From Microbacterium maritypicum (lineage in GTDB: Bacteria > Actinomycetota > Actinomycetes > Actinomycetales > Microbacteriaceae): a stretch of DNA of 64,000 nucleotides. Made by a program: the position numbers and the translations under genes. The notes under the pieces were generated by a model. The model worked only from the letters and a program-made list of their open reading frames with translations. It ran no database searches and was not told the origin of the DNA. Positions 54,703-62,772 of the stretch are shown piece by piece (the first letter of the stretch is position 1; each line of letters opens with the position of its first letter). Location of the stretch: positions 2,480,001-2,544,000 of the forward strand of contig NZ_CP168030.1 of the NCBI RefSeq assembly GCF_041529975.1. The letters run 5' to 3'.

Positions 54703-55941
54703 ATGGATGCTCCCGGCAACATCTCGTGGGCGATCACCGCGACAGCGCTGGTCCTGCTCATGACGCCCGGCGTCGCCTTCTTCTACGGCGGTCTCGTCAA
54801 GGCGAAGAGCGTCGTCAGCATGATGATGATGAGCTTCGGCTCGATCGGTCTTGTCGCCGTGCTGTGGATTCTCTTCGGCTTCTCGATGAGCGCCGTCGAC
54901 AGCCCGACCGCCTTCGCCGGCAACCCGTTCGCCGACTTCGGGCTCTCCAGCCTGGCGTCCGGTGAGGGCTCGAACGTCGCCCTCCTCGGCGTCGCCTACG
55001 GTGCGACCTTCGCGATCATCACCGTCGCGCTGATCTCCGGCGCGATCGCGGACCGCGCCAAGTTCGGCAGCTGGCTGATCTTCGCCGGAATCTTCGCCAC
55101 GGTCGGCTACTTCCCGGTCGCCGCGTGGGTCTGGGGTGGCGGTTGGATCATGAACCTCGGCACCACGCTCTTCGGTGAGGACAGCGGGATCGGCGTCATC
55201 GACTATGCCGGCGGCACCGCGGTGCACATCAACGCCGGTGCGGCCGCTCTGGCTCTGGCGCTGGTCCTCGGCAAGCGCATCGGCTTCCAGAAGGGCATCC
55301 TCAAGCCGCACAACGTGCCACTGACACTGCTCGGCGCCGCACTGCTGTGGTTCGGCTGGTTCGGCTTCAACGCCGGTGCGGAGTGGCTGGCGGAGGACAT
55401 GGGCGGCGTCGGCCTCATCGGCCTGAACACCCTCGGAGCCACGGCTGCAGCGATCCTCGGCTGGATCCTGGTGGAGAAGATCAAGGACGGCAAGCCCACC
55501 TCGGTCGGCGCTGCTTCCGGTGCGGTCGCGGGTCTCGTCGCCATCACCCCGGCGTGTGCCAACCTGACGCCCGGCTGGGCACTGCTGCTCGGCGCCCTCG
55601 CTGGTGTGGTCTGCGCCCTCGCGATCGAACTGAAGTTCCGTCTCGGCTTCGACGACTCGCTCGACGTGGTCGGCATCCACCTCGTCGGCGGACTCATCGG
55701 CACCCTGTACCTCGGCTTCTTCGCCAGCGAGACCGGCCTGTTCGTCGGTGGCGACGCCCGTCAGCTCGCGGTGCAGGTCATCGCGGCGCTCGGTGTCCTG
55801 ATCTACTCCTTCGTGGTCGCATTCATCATCGGCTTCGCCATCGAGAAGACGATCGGATTCCGTGTCACGAACGAGGACGAGATCGCCGGTGTCGACCAGG
55901 TCGTGCACGGCGAGGAGGGCTACGCACTCGCCGACGCATGA
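54703..55941 (+). CDS. amtB: Ammonium transporter
   Basis: A 412-residue membrane protein with eleven hydrophobic segments. It imports ammonium when nitrogen is scarce. The twin pore histidines are in AVHINAGAAALAL and VVGIHLVGGLIGT. GVAFFYGGLVKAKSV and GWFGFNAGAE are family signatures. The usual actinobacterial partners glnK and glnD do not follow; the next gene is a PemK-like protein, so GlnK control must come from elsewhere if present. Upstream GlnR sites indicate nitrogen regulation. Confidence 0.96.
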   Translation: MDAPGNISWAITATALVLLMTPGVAFFYGGLVKAKSVVSMMMMSFGSIGLVAVLWILFGFSMSAVDSPTAFAGNPFADFGLSSLASGEGSNVALLGVAYGATFAIITVALISGAIADRAKFGSWLIFAGIFATVGYFPVAAWVWGGGWIMNLGTTLFGEDSGIGVIDYAGGTAVHINAGAAALALALVLGKRIGFQKGILKPHNVPLTLLGAALLWFGWFGFNAGAEWLAEDMGGVGLIGLNTLGATAAAILGWILVEKIKDGKPTSVGAASGAVAGLVAITPACANLTPGWALLLGALAGVVCALAIELKFRLGFDDSLDVVGIHLVGGLIGTLYLGFFASETGLFVGGDARQLAVQVIAALGVLIYSFVVAFIIGFAIEKTIGFRVTNEDEIAGVDQVVHGEEGYALADA

Positions 55942-55949
55942 TCTGCGGT

Positions 55950-55955
55950 TAGGGT
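55950..55955 (+). promoter_or_regulatory. -10 element of the PemK-like gene (leaderless)
   Basis: TAGGGT ends 6 nt before GTG 55962. It begins 8 nt after the amtB stop, so the gene has its own start of transcription. Confidence 0.5.
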
Positions 55956-55961
55956 GACCGT

Positions 55962-56543
55962 GTGAGCAAGACCAACGGCATCCTGACAGCACTCGCGGAC
56001 ATCCTGCTCAAGGCAGTGGGATCCGGCCGGGCGTCTCGGACGACAGATCCGAGACGCCCGGACGCGCGTCTGCGCACAGCGCAGGAGCGCACCCCATCCG
56101 TTCCCTCGGAGGGGTCGGCGCACGACCGCGGCACCGAGACCGTGCGTATCGATCCGGGCCGGATCCGCGACCTCCAGGTCGCGTATTCACCCCAGCGGGA
56201 CGGAGCTCCGGATGCGGGCGAGATCGTCTGGACCTGGGTCCCGTACGAGGAGAACGACGGACGCGGCAAAGATCGACCCGTTCTCGTGATCGGACGCGAA
56301 TCGGCGGACCGCGTGTATGCCGTGCGCATGACGAGCAAGCCGCATGACGGCGATCGCGACTACCTGTCGATCGGCGCGGGTGCGTGGGATTCGCAGGGGC
56401 GTGAGTCGTGGGTCGACGTCGAGCAGCTGTACAGCGTGCACGAGCGAGGACTGCGGCGGGAGGCCGCCGTCCTCGACAGGCGCCGTTACGACCGGGTCGG
56501 AGCCGCTCTCACGCGGCTGTACGGGTGGTCTGTCGCGGGGTGA
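55962..56543 (+). CDS. Solitary PemK/MazF-like protein with N-terminal extension
   Basis: A 193-residue protein. The C-terminal ~115 residues fit the PemK/MazF fold (AGEIVWTWVPYEENDGRGKDRP, then VLVIGRESADRVYAVRMTSK and WVDVEQLYSVHERGLR). The N-terminal ~75 residues are an Arg/Ser-rich, low-complexity extension. Typical toxins have about 110 residues and an antitoxin gene immediately upstream; neither is true here. It may be a domesticated RNase or a non-toxic relative. Its end overlaps the DUF1611 gene on the other strand by 35 nt. Confidence 0.82.
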   Translation: MSKTNGILTALADILLKAVGSGRASRTTDPRRPDARLRTAQERTPSVPSEGSAHDRGTETVRIDPGRIRDLQVAYSPQRDGAPDAGEIVWTWVPYEENDGRGKDRPVLVIGRESADRVYAVRMTSKPHDGDRDYLSIGAGAWDSQGRESWVDVEQLYSVHERGLRREAAVLDRRRYDRVGAALTRLYGWSVAG

Positions 56544-57666
56544 GAGCGGGGAATGCCTGGAGGACCATCTCGACGAGCTCGGACAGCGGTCGAGTCAGGG
56601 GGTCTGTCGCAGGGAGACCCGTGTCGAGCTCGATCTCGTCGATCGCTCCGGCCAGCTGATCCGCGGAGAGGTTCTCGTGGTTCACGGTCACCCCGATCAC
56701 GCGAGTGTCGGCGAAGGCCTCGATCAGAGCGATCTCGCTCGTGACGGTCGGCATCGCGACCATCGGGAAGTCGCCCAGGACCGTGCGACCAGGTGCATGC
56801 TGCACGATCACTCCCTCGGGTTGGCTGCCGCGGAGGATGTGCGCCGAAGTGATGTAGGCCGGGTGGCTGAGCGCGCCCTGGCCTTCGACGATGATCACGT
56901 CGGGGTTCTCGCCCTCGAACGCGGCGACCACCTGATTCTCGACCTCGCCCGAGCAGAACTGCGGCACGAGTGCGTCGAGCGCGACGCCGTAGCGACCGCC
57001 CTGGATGATCGTGGTCTGTCCAGTGCCGACCATGACGGCATGGATGCCGCGCTCATTGAGCGCACGGACGAGGATCGTCGCCGTCGTGCGCTTGCCGATC
57101 GCACCGTCGGTGCCGAGGATCGTGATGCGTGGGCAGGTCACATCGAAGATGCGGCCGGAGAAGAGGTGGAGGTCCTTCTTCTCCTTCGGCCGACGGATGT
57201 CGGTGATGGTCACCCCGGCGAGCAGGGCGGCCGCCACGAACTCCGCATCGTCCGTGAGGAACTCGTGCAGACCGTTGATGATGTGCATGCCGCGGGCGAT
57301 GCCGTCCAGCAGAACCGTGCGCTGGTCGGCTGAGAGCAACCCGTCGGCGGGAGCGACTCCGCAGATCAGGTAGTCGGGGACGTGACCGGCGTGCGCGATC
57401 GCCGTGGCGAGGCCGCCGAGGATCGGGATGCCGTTCCCGGTGCCGTCCAACAGCATCCCGGCGTCCGCGCCGGCGTGCGTGCTGTCGATGACGCTGAGGA
57501 TCTCGTACTTCTCGGAGTGGCGGACGAGTCCGTTCGCGGTCTTGCCGTCCTGCTCGCCGAACTGGCCTTCGCAGTACACGATCGCCGTGGTGCCGACGGG
57601 GAGAGCGACAGGCTCTGCCCACGCGTGCGCAGGGTCGATGGAAGAGGGAACTGACGGGGTGGGCAT
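56509..57666 (-). CDS. DUF1611 (DgcN-like) P-loop protein
   Basis: A 385-residue protein of the DUF1611 family. The N-terminal half is Rossmann-like (TAIVYCEGQFGEQDGKTANGL). The C-terminal half has the P-loop RITILGTDGAIGKRTTA, followed by VENQVVAAFEGENPDVIIVE and SHPAYITSAHILRGSQP. Members have been linked to D-glutamate N-acetylation (DgcN) next to a dipeptide epimerase; no epimerase gene is visible here. The start has AGGAG 4 nt upstream. The role in this organism is unknown; cell-wall D-amino-acid turnover is possible. Confidence 0.82.
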   Translation of the reverse strand: MPTPSVPSSIDPAHAWAEPVALPVGTTAIVYCEGQFGEQDGKTANGLVRHSEKYEILSVIDSTHAGADAGMLLDGTGNGIPILGGLATAIAHAGHVPDYLICGVAPADGLLSADQRTVLLDGIARGMHIINGLHEFLTDDAEFVAAALLAGVTITDIRRPKEKKDLHLFSGRIFDVTCPRITILGTDGAIGKRTTATILVRALNERGIHAVMVGTGQTTIIQGGRYGVALDALVPQFCSGEVENQVVAAFEGENPDVIIVEGQGALSHPAYITSAHILRGSQPEGVIVQHAPGRTVLGDFPMVAMPTVTSEIALIEAFADTRVIGVTVNHENLSADQLAGAIDEIELDTGLPATDPLTRPLSELVEMVLQAFPALTPRQTTRTAA

Positions 57667-57939
57667 GACGCTCCTCGGTCTCACACAGAGGAGGCGACGG
57701 AGAACGAAATGACCCAGAAGGGCCGTTGGTCGACGAGAAGTCTTCCCTGATGCCGGCAAGATACCGGCACGCTCACCGTAGCAGTGCTCGCTGGGACCGG
57801 GCCGTGTATACGAAGGCACCTATCCCCGGCTCGCGAACAGGCGGGATCGGCTCAAAACCGCGAGGTGATGCAATCCGATCCCTCACGGGCTTCGAACCAG
57901 TGATGAGTCGCATCCAGCGGCGACATACAAGGAGGAATC
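57667..57939. other. Intergenic region with two inverted repeats
   Basis: No gene is seen. TGCCGG and CCGGCA form a 6-bp hairpin at 57751-57769. GGGATCGG and CCGATCCC (57843-57850, 57875-57882) form an 8-bp pair around a 24-nt loop, in the leader of the SPW gene. Neither matches a known riboswitch. AAGGAGG before 57940 is the SPW gene ribosome-binding site. Confidence 0.45.
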
Positions 57940-58326
57940 ATGCGTTTCATCCCCACCAAGGTCCACGGAGCCCTCGACTACATCGTCGGCATCGCGCTGA
58001 TCGCCGCGCCCTGGCTGTTCGGCTTCGCGAGCATGGGCGGAGCGGCGGTGATCATCCCGATCGTCCTCGGCGTCGGGCTGATCGTGTACAGCCTGTTCAC
58101 GAAGTACGAATGGGGTCCCTTCGGCGTCATCCCGATGCCGGTCCACCTCGTGTTCGACATCGTCGCCAGCCTGTTCCTGGCCCTTTCTCCGTGGATCTTC
58201 GGTTTCGCGGGCGAGGCGCTCAATGTCTGGCTCCCGCACGTCGTCGTGGGTGCCGCCGTGATCGTCGTCGTGATCTTCTCGCAGCCGCAGCCCGCGAACG
58301 CTCGGGGCCGCGTCGCGACCGCCTGA
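57940..58326 (+). CDS. SPW-repeat membrane protein
   Basis: A 128-residue protein with four transmembrane segments arranged as two repeats. The repeats carry IAAPWLFGFA and ALSPWIFGFA, the Ser/Ala-Pro-Trp motif that gives the SPW family (PF03779) its name. KVHGALDYIVG is also conserved. Function unknown. AAGGAGG lies 6 nt before the ATG, one of the strongest ribosome-binding sites in the window. Confidence 0.92.
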   Translation: MRFIPTKVHGALDYIVGIALIAAPWLFGFASMGGAAVIIPIVLGVGLIVYSLFTKYEWGPFGVIPMPVHLVFDIVASLFLALSPWIFGFAGEALNVWLPHVVVGAAVIVVVIFSQPQPANARGRVATA

Positions 58327-58340
58327 TCGACTCCCGGACG

Positions 58341-58384
58341 CGATGCCGGGCGACTGGACTTGCCGAAGCAGTCGCCCGGCATCG
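58341..58384. terminator. Bidirectional terminator after the SPW gene
   Basis: A 16-bp perfect stem (left arm CGATGCCGGGCGACTG) with a 12-nt loop, between convergent genes. Confidence 0.9.
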
Positions 58385-58394
58385 TCATGCGTGC

Positions 58395-58835
58395 CTACGG
58401 GAGCTCGTCGGTGCCCTGCAGTGCGCGGCTCAGCCAGCGCGCATAGAGCGTCCACGGGTCGCCCTCGCGTCGGAGCGCGGCGACATGCGCCCGTAACTCC
58501 GCAGTGAGGGTGAACCACTCACCGCCCTCGCGTACCGCGGCGAACTCGCGGTGGCGCTGCTGCTCGACGGAGCGGTCGCCGCGTTCGAATGCGAGCAGCT
58601 CCTGGTGTCGGATGCTCGCGAGGCGCTGCCGCGGGCGTCTGCTGGTGCCGATCTTCACTCGCTCGTCGTAGCGGATGTAGTACACGACGTCGACGCGGGG
58701 GAGAGGGAGGTCGGTGTCGGGGGAATCGCCGTAGCGCCATCCGCAATCGGCGCAGCACCAGGCGCCGTCGATCCGCACTCCCTGCATGCTGCCGCAGAGC
58801 GCACAGGGGCTCGGAAGGGCGCGTTTCGTCGGCAC
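58395..58835 (-). CDS. Zinc-ribbon GIY-YIG nuclease-domain protein
   Basis: A 146-residue protein. Residues 11-31 form a zinc ribbon (CALCG and CCADCG). A GIY-YIG domain of the T5orf172/MUG113 kind follows: VVYYIRYDERVKIGTSRRPRQR with the Tyr-Tyr, Lys-Ile-Gly and Arg residues, then SVEQQRHREF and GEWFTL with the catalytic Glu. Single-domain proteins of this type occur widely and their cellular role is unclear. GTG 58835 is supported by TAGTCT 6 nt upstream. Confidence 0.85.
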   Translation of the reverse strand: MPTKRALPSPCALCGSMQGVRIDGAWCCADCGWRYGDSPDTDLPLPRVDVVYYIRYDERVKIGTSRRPRQRLASIRHQELLAFERGDRSVEQQRHREFAAVREGGEWFTLTAELRAHVAALRREGDPWTLYARWLSRALQGTDELP

Positions 58836-58841
58836 CGAAGC

Positions 58842-58847
58842 AGACTA
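58842..58847 (-). promoter_or_regulatory. -10 element of the GIY-YIG gene (leaderless)
   Basis: TAGTCT on the minus strand, 6 nt before the GTG start. Confidence 0.5.
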
Positions 58848-58875
58848 CGCGCGCCCTCCGACACCCGGATCGGTC

Positions 58876-59925
58876 TCAGCCGGCGTGCACGAGGATCTTC
58901 GCCCCGGCACCGCCGCGCAGCGCGTGGATCGCGTCGACGACGTTCTCGAGCGGGGTCTCCTGCACCCAGCCGGTCGTGTCGTAGACCCCACGGGACATGG
59001 CCTCGATCACGGCGTCGAAGTCCTCGGGAAGATACGCGAGCGCGCCGGCGATCTCGGTCTCGGCCATCACCAGCTGCGTGGGGAGGAAGTCCATCGTGCG
59101 CTCGTGGATGGCGACCACCACGACGCGGCCGCCGGGGACCAAGTTGGCCAGCGACGAACTGATGGCTGCGCCCACTCCCGCCGCGTCGAAGGCGACGTCG
59201 ACGCCTTCGCCGTCCGTCAAGGAGGCGACGGCGGCGGCGAGATCCTCGTTCACCGGGTCGACCACGGTGGCGCCGAGGGCTGCGATGATGGCGCGACGCT
59301 CCGCACTGGGCTCCGAGACGAGCACACGCTCGACGCCGCGGGCCCGCAGGGCGAACCACACGCCGATGCCGATCGGTCCGGCGCCTGCGATGAGCGCGGT
59401 ACCGCCCGACTCGACGCCACTGCGGGAGACCGCATGCCACGCGACCGACATCGGCTCGACGAGGGCGCCCATGCGCAGATCGACGTTTTCCGGCAGCACG
59501 TGCAGCTTCGTCGCGTCGACGGTCGTGAACTCCGCCATGCCGCCACCGTCGGAGCTGAGCCCGTGGAAGCCGATCTTCTGGCAGGCGTTGAACATGCCGC
59601 GACGGCAGGCGGGGCATTCGCCGCAGTAGTAGATGGGCCAGACGGCCACCCGGTCGTCCACCGCGACGCCGGTCACGCCCTCGCCGAGCTCGACGACCGT
59701 GCCGGAGAACTCGTGGCCGAGGATCTGAGGCAGTGTCGAGCCCGTCACGGGGTGCGGGTGGTCGAGGTCGAGCCCCGCGGCCTCGGGGGAGTAGTAGACG
59801 TGGAGGTCGGATCCGCAGATCCCCGCATACGCGTTGCGCAGCTTGACCTGTCCTCGTCCCGGGGTGGGCTCGGGGACCTCTTCGATGCGCAGATCTTCCT
59901 TGGCGTGGAACAGTGCGGCCTTCAT
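58876..59925 (-). CDS. Zinc-dependent alcohol dehydrogenase (butanediol-dehydrogenase-like)
   Basis: A 349-residue medium-chain dehydrogenase. The catalytic zinc ligands include C37 (GICGSDLH) and the His-Glu of LGHEFSG. The structural zinc is held by the four cysteines of CGECPACRRGMFNAC. The NAD-binding loop is AGAGPIGIG. The long loop before LGHEFSG is typical of (R,R)-butanediol/sorbitol dehydrogenases. GGAGAG precedes the ATG. The TetR gene lies upstream on the same strand and likely controls it. Confidence 0.92.
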   Translation of the reverse strand: MKAALFHAKEDLRIEEVPEPTPGRGQVKLRNAYAGICGSDLHVYYSPEAAGLDLDHPHPVTGSTLPQILGHEFSGTVVELGEGVTGVAVDDRVAVWPIYYCGECPACRRGMFNACQKIGFHGLSSDGGGMAEFTTVDATKLHVLPENVDLRMGALVEPMSVAWHAVSRSGVESGGTALIAGAGPIGIGVWFALRARGVERVLVSEPSAERRAIIAALGATVVDPVNEDLAAAVASLTDGEGVDVAFDAAGVGAAISSSLANLVPGGRVVVVAIHERTMDFLPTQLVMAETEIAGALAYLPEDFDAVIEAMSRGVYDTTGWVQETPLENVVDAIHALRGGAGAKILVHAG

Positions 59926-59951
59926 TGTGTTCTCTCCTTGTCCGGTGGCCG

Positions 59952-60503
59952 TCATCGCAGCCACCACTCCGGTGACGCCGCGAGGATCAGCCTCACGGCG
60001 CGGTCGATGTCGTCGTCGTCGCTCCGCAGCCACTCCTCGATGGCGCCGACGGTGCCCGCAGCGGCGTATGCCACAGCGATCCGCATCGCGGACGGATCGT
60101 CCGCGAAAACGGGAGGAACGATCTCCGAGTGCAGCTCGGCCCACAGCAGCAGACCGGAACGGATGGATGCCTCCAGGTTGCTGCGGACCGGGGCGGCCAG
60201 CAGGGGCTGCATCGCCCCGCGGTACACCGAGGCCCGTCGGCGGATGTGCTCCAGGAGGGCTCGTTCACCATCGCCGATGGCATCGGTCTGCGGCAGGATC
60301 TCCATGGCGGAGTCGATTTCGGCGGAAAGCGCGTCGGCGAGAAGCTGCACCGGACTCTCCGCGTGCCGGTAGAAGGTGTCTCTGGTGACACCCGCCGCTG
60401 CACAGATCGCGGAGACGGTGACATCGGCGACCGGCATCGCTCCGGCGAGTTCGAGCACCGCATGACGGAGACTCTCCCGTGAACGTCGCGACCTCGCATC
60501 CAT
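59952..60503 (-). CDS. TetR-family regulator of the alcohol dehydrogenase
   Basis: A 183-residue protein. The helix-turn-helix is VSAICAAAGVTRDTFYRHA (about residues 30-48), with a helical ligand domain after it. ATG 60503 is supported by TAGACT 6 nt upstream, so the message is leaderless. A perfect palindrome overlaps that -10 element, which predicts tight self-repression and co-control of the alcohol dehydrogenase, 26 nt downstream. Confidence 0.9.
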   Translation of the reverse strand: MDARSRRSRESLRHAVLELAGAMPVADVTVSAICAAAGVTRDTFYRHAESPVQLLADALSAEIDSAMEILPQTDAIGDGERALLEHIRRRASVYRGAMQPLLAAPVRSNLEASIRSGLLLWAELHSEIVPPVFADDPSAMRIAVAYAAAGTVGAIEEWLRSDDDDIDRAVRLILAASPEWWLR

Positions 60504-60509
60504 GCACCC

Positions 60510-60515
60510 AGTCTA
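60510..60515 (-). promoter_or_regulatory. -10 element of tetR-adh operon (leaderless)
   Basis: TAGACT on the minus strand, 6 nt before the ATG; its upstream end is inside the operator. Confidence 0.5.
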
Positions 60516-60533
60516 TCTGACAGTTGTCAGATA
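60514..60533. promoter_or_regulatory. TetR operator
   Basis: Perfect palindrome: TATCTGACA, GT spacer, TGTCAGATA. It lies 10 nt upstream of the TetR start and overlaps its -10 element. Confidence 0.8.
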
Positions 60534-60640
60534 AAGACCTCTTCTGCGTCGTGGATCACGCGCCTAGTCTCGAAGGAAGCGGGAGTTCGCGTCTGCCGGC
60601 GAAGGCGACCGTGACGACCAGTGCGGCGAGGGGAGCGGAG

Positions 60641-61726
60641 ATGGTGGACGGGTCCCGGCGCGGCCCGATCGCGTGGATCGTCGTGTCGGCCCTGTCGATC
60701 GCTCTTGCGGCGTGTGCACCGACGGCTGCACCCCCGTCGCCCTCGAGGCTTCCCGATGCCTCGGGATCGGTCCCCGCCGGAACCGAGACGACGATCGTCG
60801 AGAATCTGGCGGCGCCGTGGTCGATCGCCTTCCACGACGGGGTGGCGCTGATCAGCGAACGCGACAGCGCCCGGATCGTCGAGGTGTCGGACGACGGCGA
60901 TGTCCGCGAAGTCGCGGTGGTCGACGGCGTCGAACCGGGTGGCGAAGGCGGCTTGCTCGGAATCGCCGTGCACGAGCGTTATCTGTACGCGTACTCCACC
61001 GGTGCGGACGAGAACCGCGTGCAGCGCTTCCCCCTCACCGGGTCGCCCGGCTCCCTCGGCCTCGGCGCGCCGGAGACGATCCTCGACGGCCTGGCCGCTG
61101 CGTCGAATCACAACGGCGGTCGTATCGCGTTCGGCCCCGACGGCACGCTGTACGTGACGGTGGGTGACGCGGGGGACCGGGAGAGTGCCCAGGATCCGGG
61201 GTCACTGTCGGGCAAGATCCTCCGCATAACCCCCGACGGCAAGGTCCCGGCAGACAACCCCATCGCGGGATCGCCCGTCTACAGCCTCGGTCACCGCAAT
61301 CCGCAGGGGCTGGCGTGGGACGAGGGCGGGACGCTGTATGCGAGCGAGTTCGGGCAGGACACCTGGGATGAGCTGAACGTCATCGAACCCGGCGGGAACT
61401 ACGGATGGCCCGTCGTCGAAGGCATTGCGGATCGCGACGAGTTCATCGACCCGGTCCAGCAGTGGGCGCCGGATGTCGCCAGTCCGAGCGGCATGGCGAT
61501 CGCGGAAGGCGCGGTCTTCATCGCGAACCTGCGGGGTGAACGGCTACGTGAGGTGCCGTTGGGTGATCTCTCGTCGTCCGCCGAGCACTTCACCGACGCC
61601 TACGGACGGCTTCGTGATGTCGTGGTCGCCCCCGACGGTGCGCTGTGGGTGCTCACGAACAACACCGACGGTCGCGGCGATCCCGGAGACGGCGACGACC
61701 GCGTCATCCGTGTGCCGCTCGAGTAG
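60641..61726 (+). CDS. PQQ-type glucose/sorbosone dehydrogenase lipoprotein
   Basis: A 361-residue protein. A lipoprotein signal peptide ends in LAAC (C25), so it should be anchored on the outer face of the membrane. The GSDH domain shows LAAPWSIAFHDG, GGEGGLLGIAVHER, NHNGGRIAFGPDGTLYVTVG, GHRNPQGLAW and EPGGNYGWP, the usual beta-propeller and PQQ-site segments. It oxidises a sugar aldehyde or alcohol with PQQ; no PQQ synthesis gene is visible. ATG 60641 is chosen because it directly precedes the signal peptide and follows GGGAGCGGAG. The 3' end overlaps the next gene by 23 nt. Confidence 0.9.
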   Translation: MVDGSRRGPIAWIVVSALSIALAACAPTAAPPSPSRLPDASGSVPAGTETTIVENLAAPWSIAFHDGVALISERDSARIVEVSDDGDVREVAVVDGVEPGGEGGLLGIAVHERYLYAYSTGADENRVQRFPLTGSPGSLGLGAPETILDGLAAASNHNGGRIAFGPDGTLYVTVGDAGDRESAQDPGSLSGKILRITPDGKVPADNPIAGSPVYSLGHRNPQGLAWDEGGTLYASEFGQDTWDELNVIEPGGNYGWPVVEGIADRDEFIDPVQQWAPDVASPSGMAIAEGAVFIANLRGERLREVPLGDLSSSAEHFTDAYGRLRDVVVAPDGALWVLTNNTDGRGDPGDGDDRVIRVPLE

Positions 61727-62585
61727 CCCCGGTCGCGTCCGCGCCCCAGGAAGCGAGGAGTCGGAGTCGTTCGGCGGAGGGTGAGCCGGGCTCAGCGCTG
61801 TAGATCAGCATCACCTGGCCCGGTTCGGCCGTGAGCGCGAGCTCTTCGTAGACGAGGGTCAACTCGCCGACGACCGGATGAGTGAAGCGCTTGATGCCCG
61901 AACCGTGCGTGCGCACGTTGTGCGCCGCCCAGAGTGTGCGGAATGCCTCACTGCGTGTGGAGAGCTCGCCGACGAGGTCCTGGATGCCCTTGTCGTGCGG
62001 GTCGCGGCCCGCCTCGGCACGGATGACGGCGACACACATCTCGGCGAAGAGGTCCCAATCCGGGTAGAACTCGCGTGCCGCAGGATCGAGGAACTGGAAT
62101 CGGGCGAGGTTGGGCACCCGCCCGCCGTCGCCGATCACCGGCGAATAGAAGGCGCGGCCGAGCGCATTCGTGGCGATGAGGTTCTGCCGCTGGTCGCGGA
62201 CGAACGCCACCGCTTCTGTAACGGAGTCGAGTGCCCACTGCAGGCTGGGTCGCGGAGCTCCCGCCTTCGCCGTGCGGCGTCGAGCGCGTCCGGAAGAGGG
62301 GATGCCGTCTGCGGCGCGAGCCAGATCCAGCAGGTGCGCATGCTCGGCATCGTTGAGCTGGAGCGCGCGCGACAGCGCCTCCAGGACCGAGGAGGAGGCG
62401 CCGGCGATGGCACCGCGTTCGAGCTTGGAGTAGTACTCGACGGAGACTCCGGCGAGAAGCGCGACCTCACTGCGACGCAATCCGTCGACACGTCGGTTGC
62501 TTCCGGCGGTGAGACCGGCTGCCTCCGGGGTGACGCGGGCTCGCCGGGTCATCAGGAACTCGCGGACCTCTGCTCGATTGTCCAT
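61704..62585 (-). CDS. XRE-family regulator with MmyB-like ligand domain
   Basis: A 293-residue protein. The N-terminal helix-turn-helix is LRRSEVALLAGVSVEYYSKLERG. The MmyB-like C-terminal domain has VTEAVAFVRDQRQNLIATNALGRAFYSPV, visible as two parts, and PHDKGIQDLVGELSTRS, then VRTHGSGIKRFTHPVVGEL. ATG 62585 is supported by TACGCT 6 nt upstream. Such regulators usually sit beside an oxidoreductase or transporter; here the divergent Bcr/CflA transporter is the likely target. Confidence 0.88.
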   Translation of the reverse strand: MDNRAEVREFLMTRRARVTPEAAGLTAGSNRRVDGLRRSEVALLAGVSVEYYSKLERGAIAGASSSVLEALSRALQLNDAEHAHLLDLARAADGIPSSGRARRRTAKAGAPRPSLQWALDSVTEAVAFVRDQRQNLIATNALGRAFYSPVIGDGGRVPNLARFQFLDPAAREFYPDWDLFAEMCVAVIRAEAGRDPHDKGIQDLVGELSTRSEAFRTLWAAHNVRTHGSGIKRFTHPVVGELTLVYEELALTAEPGQVMLIYSAEPGSPSAERLRLLASWGADATGATRAAHG

Positions 62586-62591
62586 CAGGTC

Positions 62592-62597
62592 AGCGTA
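62592..62597 (-). promoter_or_regulatory. -10 element of the XRE/MmyB gene (leaderless)
   Basis: TACGCT on the minus strand, 6 nt before the ATG. Confidence 0.45.
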
Positions 62598-62772
62598 GAT
62601 CCGATGCGCGCGGGAAGGGACGCCCTGAGAGGGCACCTCTCGGTGTCACGGGTGGTCCGGCGACCTCGCGATCTCCGGCGGCCGGTCCGCCCGCGGTGAC
62701 GACGGGTTCCCCGTCGGTACGCCCTTCGTCCGGGACTCCCGCCCTTCGGGGGACCGGTGGACGCTGGAATCC

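Noticed and set aside
55942..55961. Antitoxin gene upstream of the PemK-like gene
   Set aside because: Only 20 nt separate it from amtB, so no antitoxin gene fits there.
57886..57900. tRNA T-loop-like GGCTTCGAACC sequence
   Set aside because: No acceptor stem, D-arm or anticodon arm can be folded around it.
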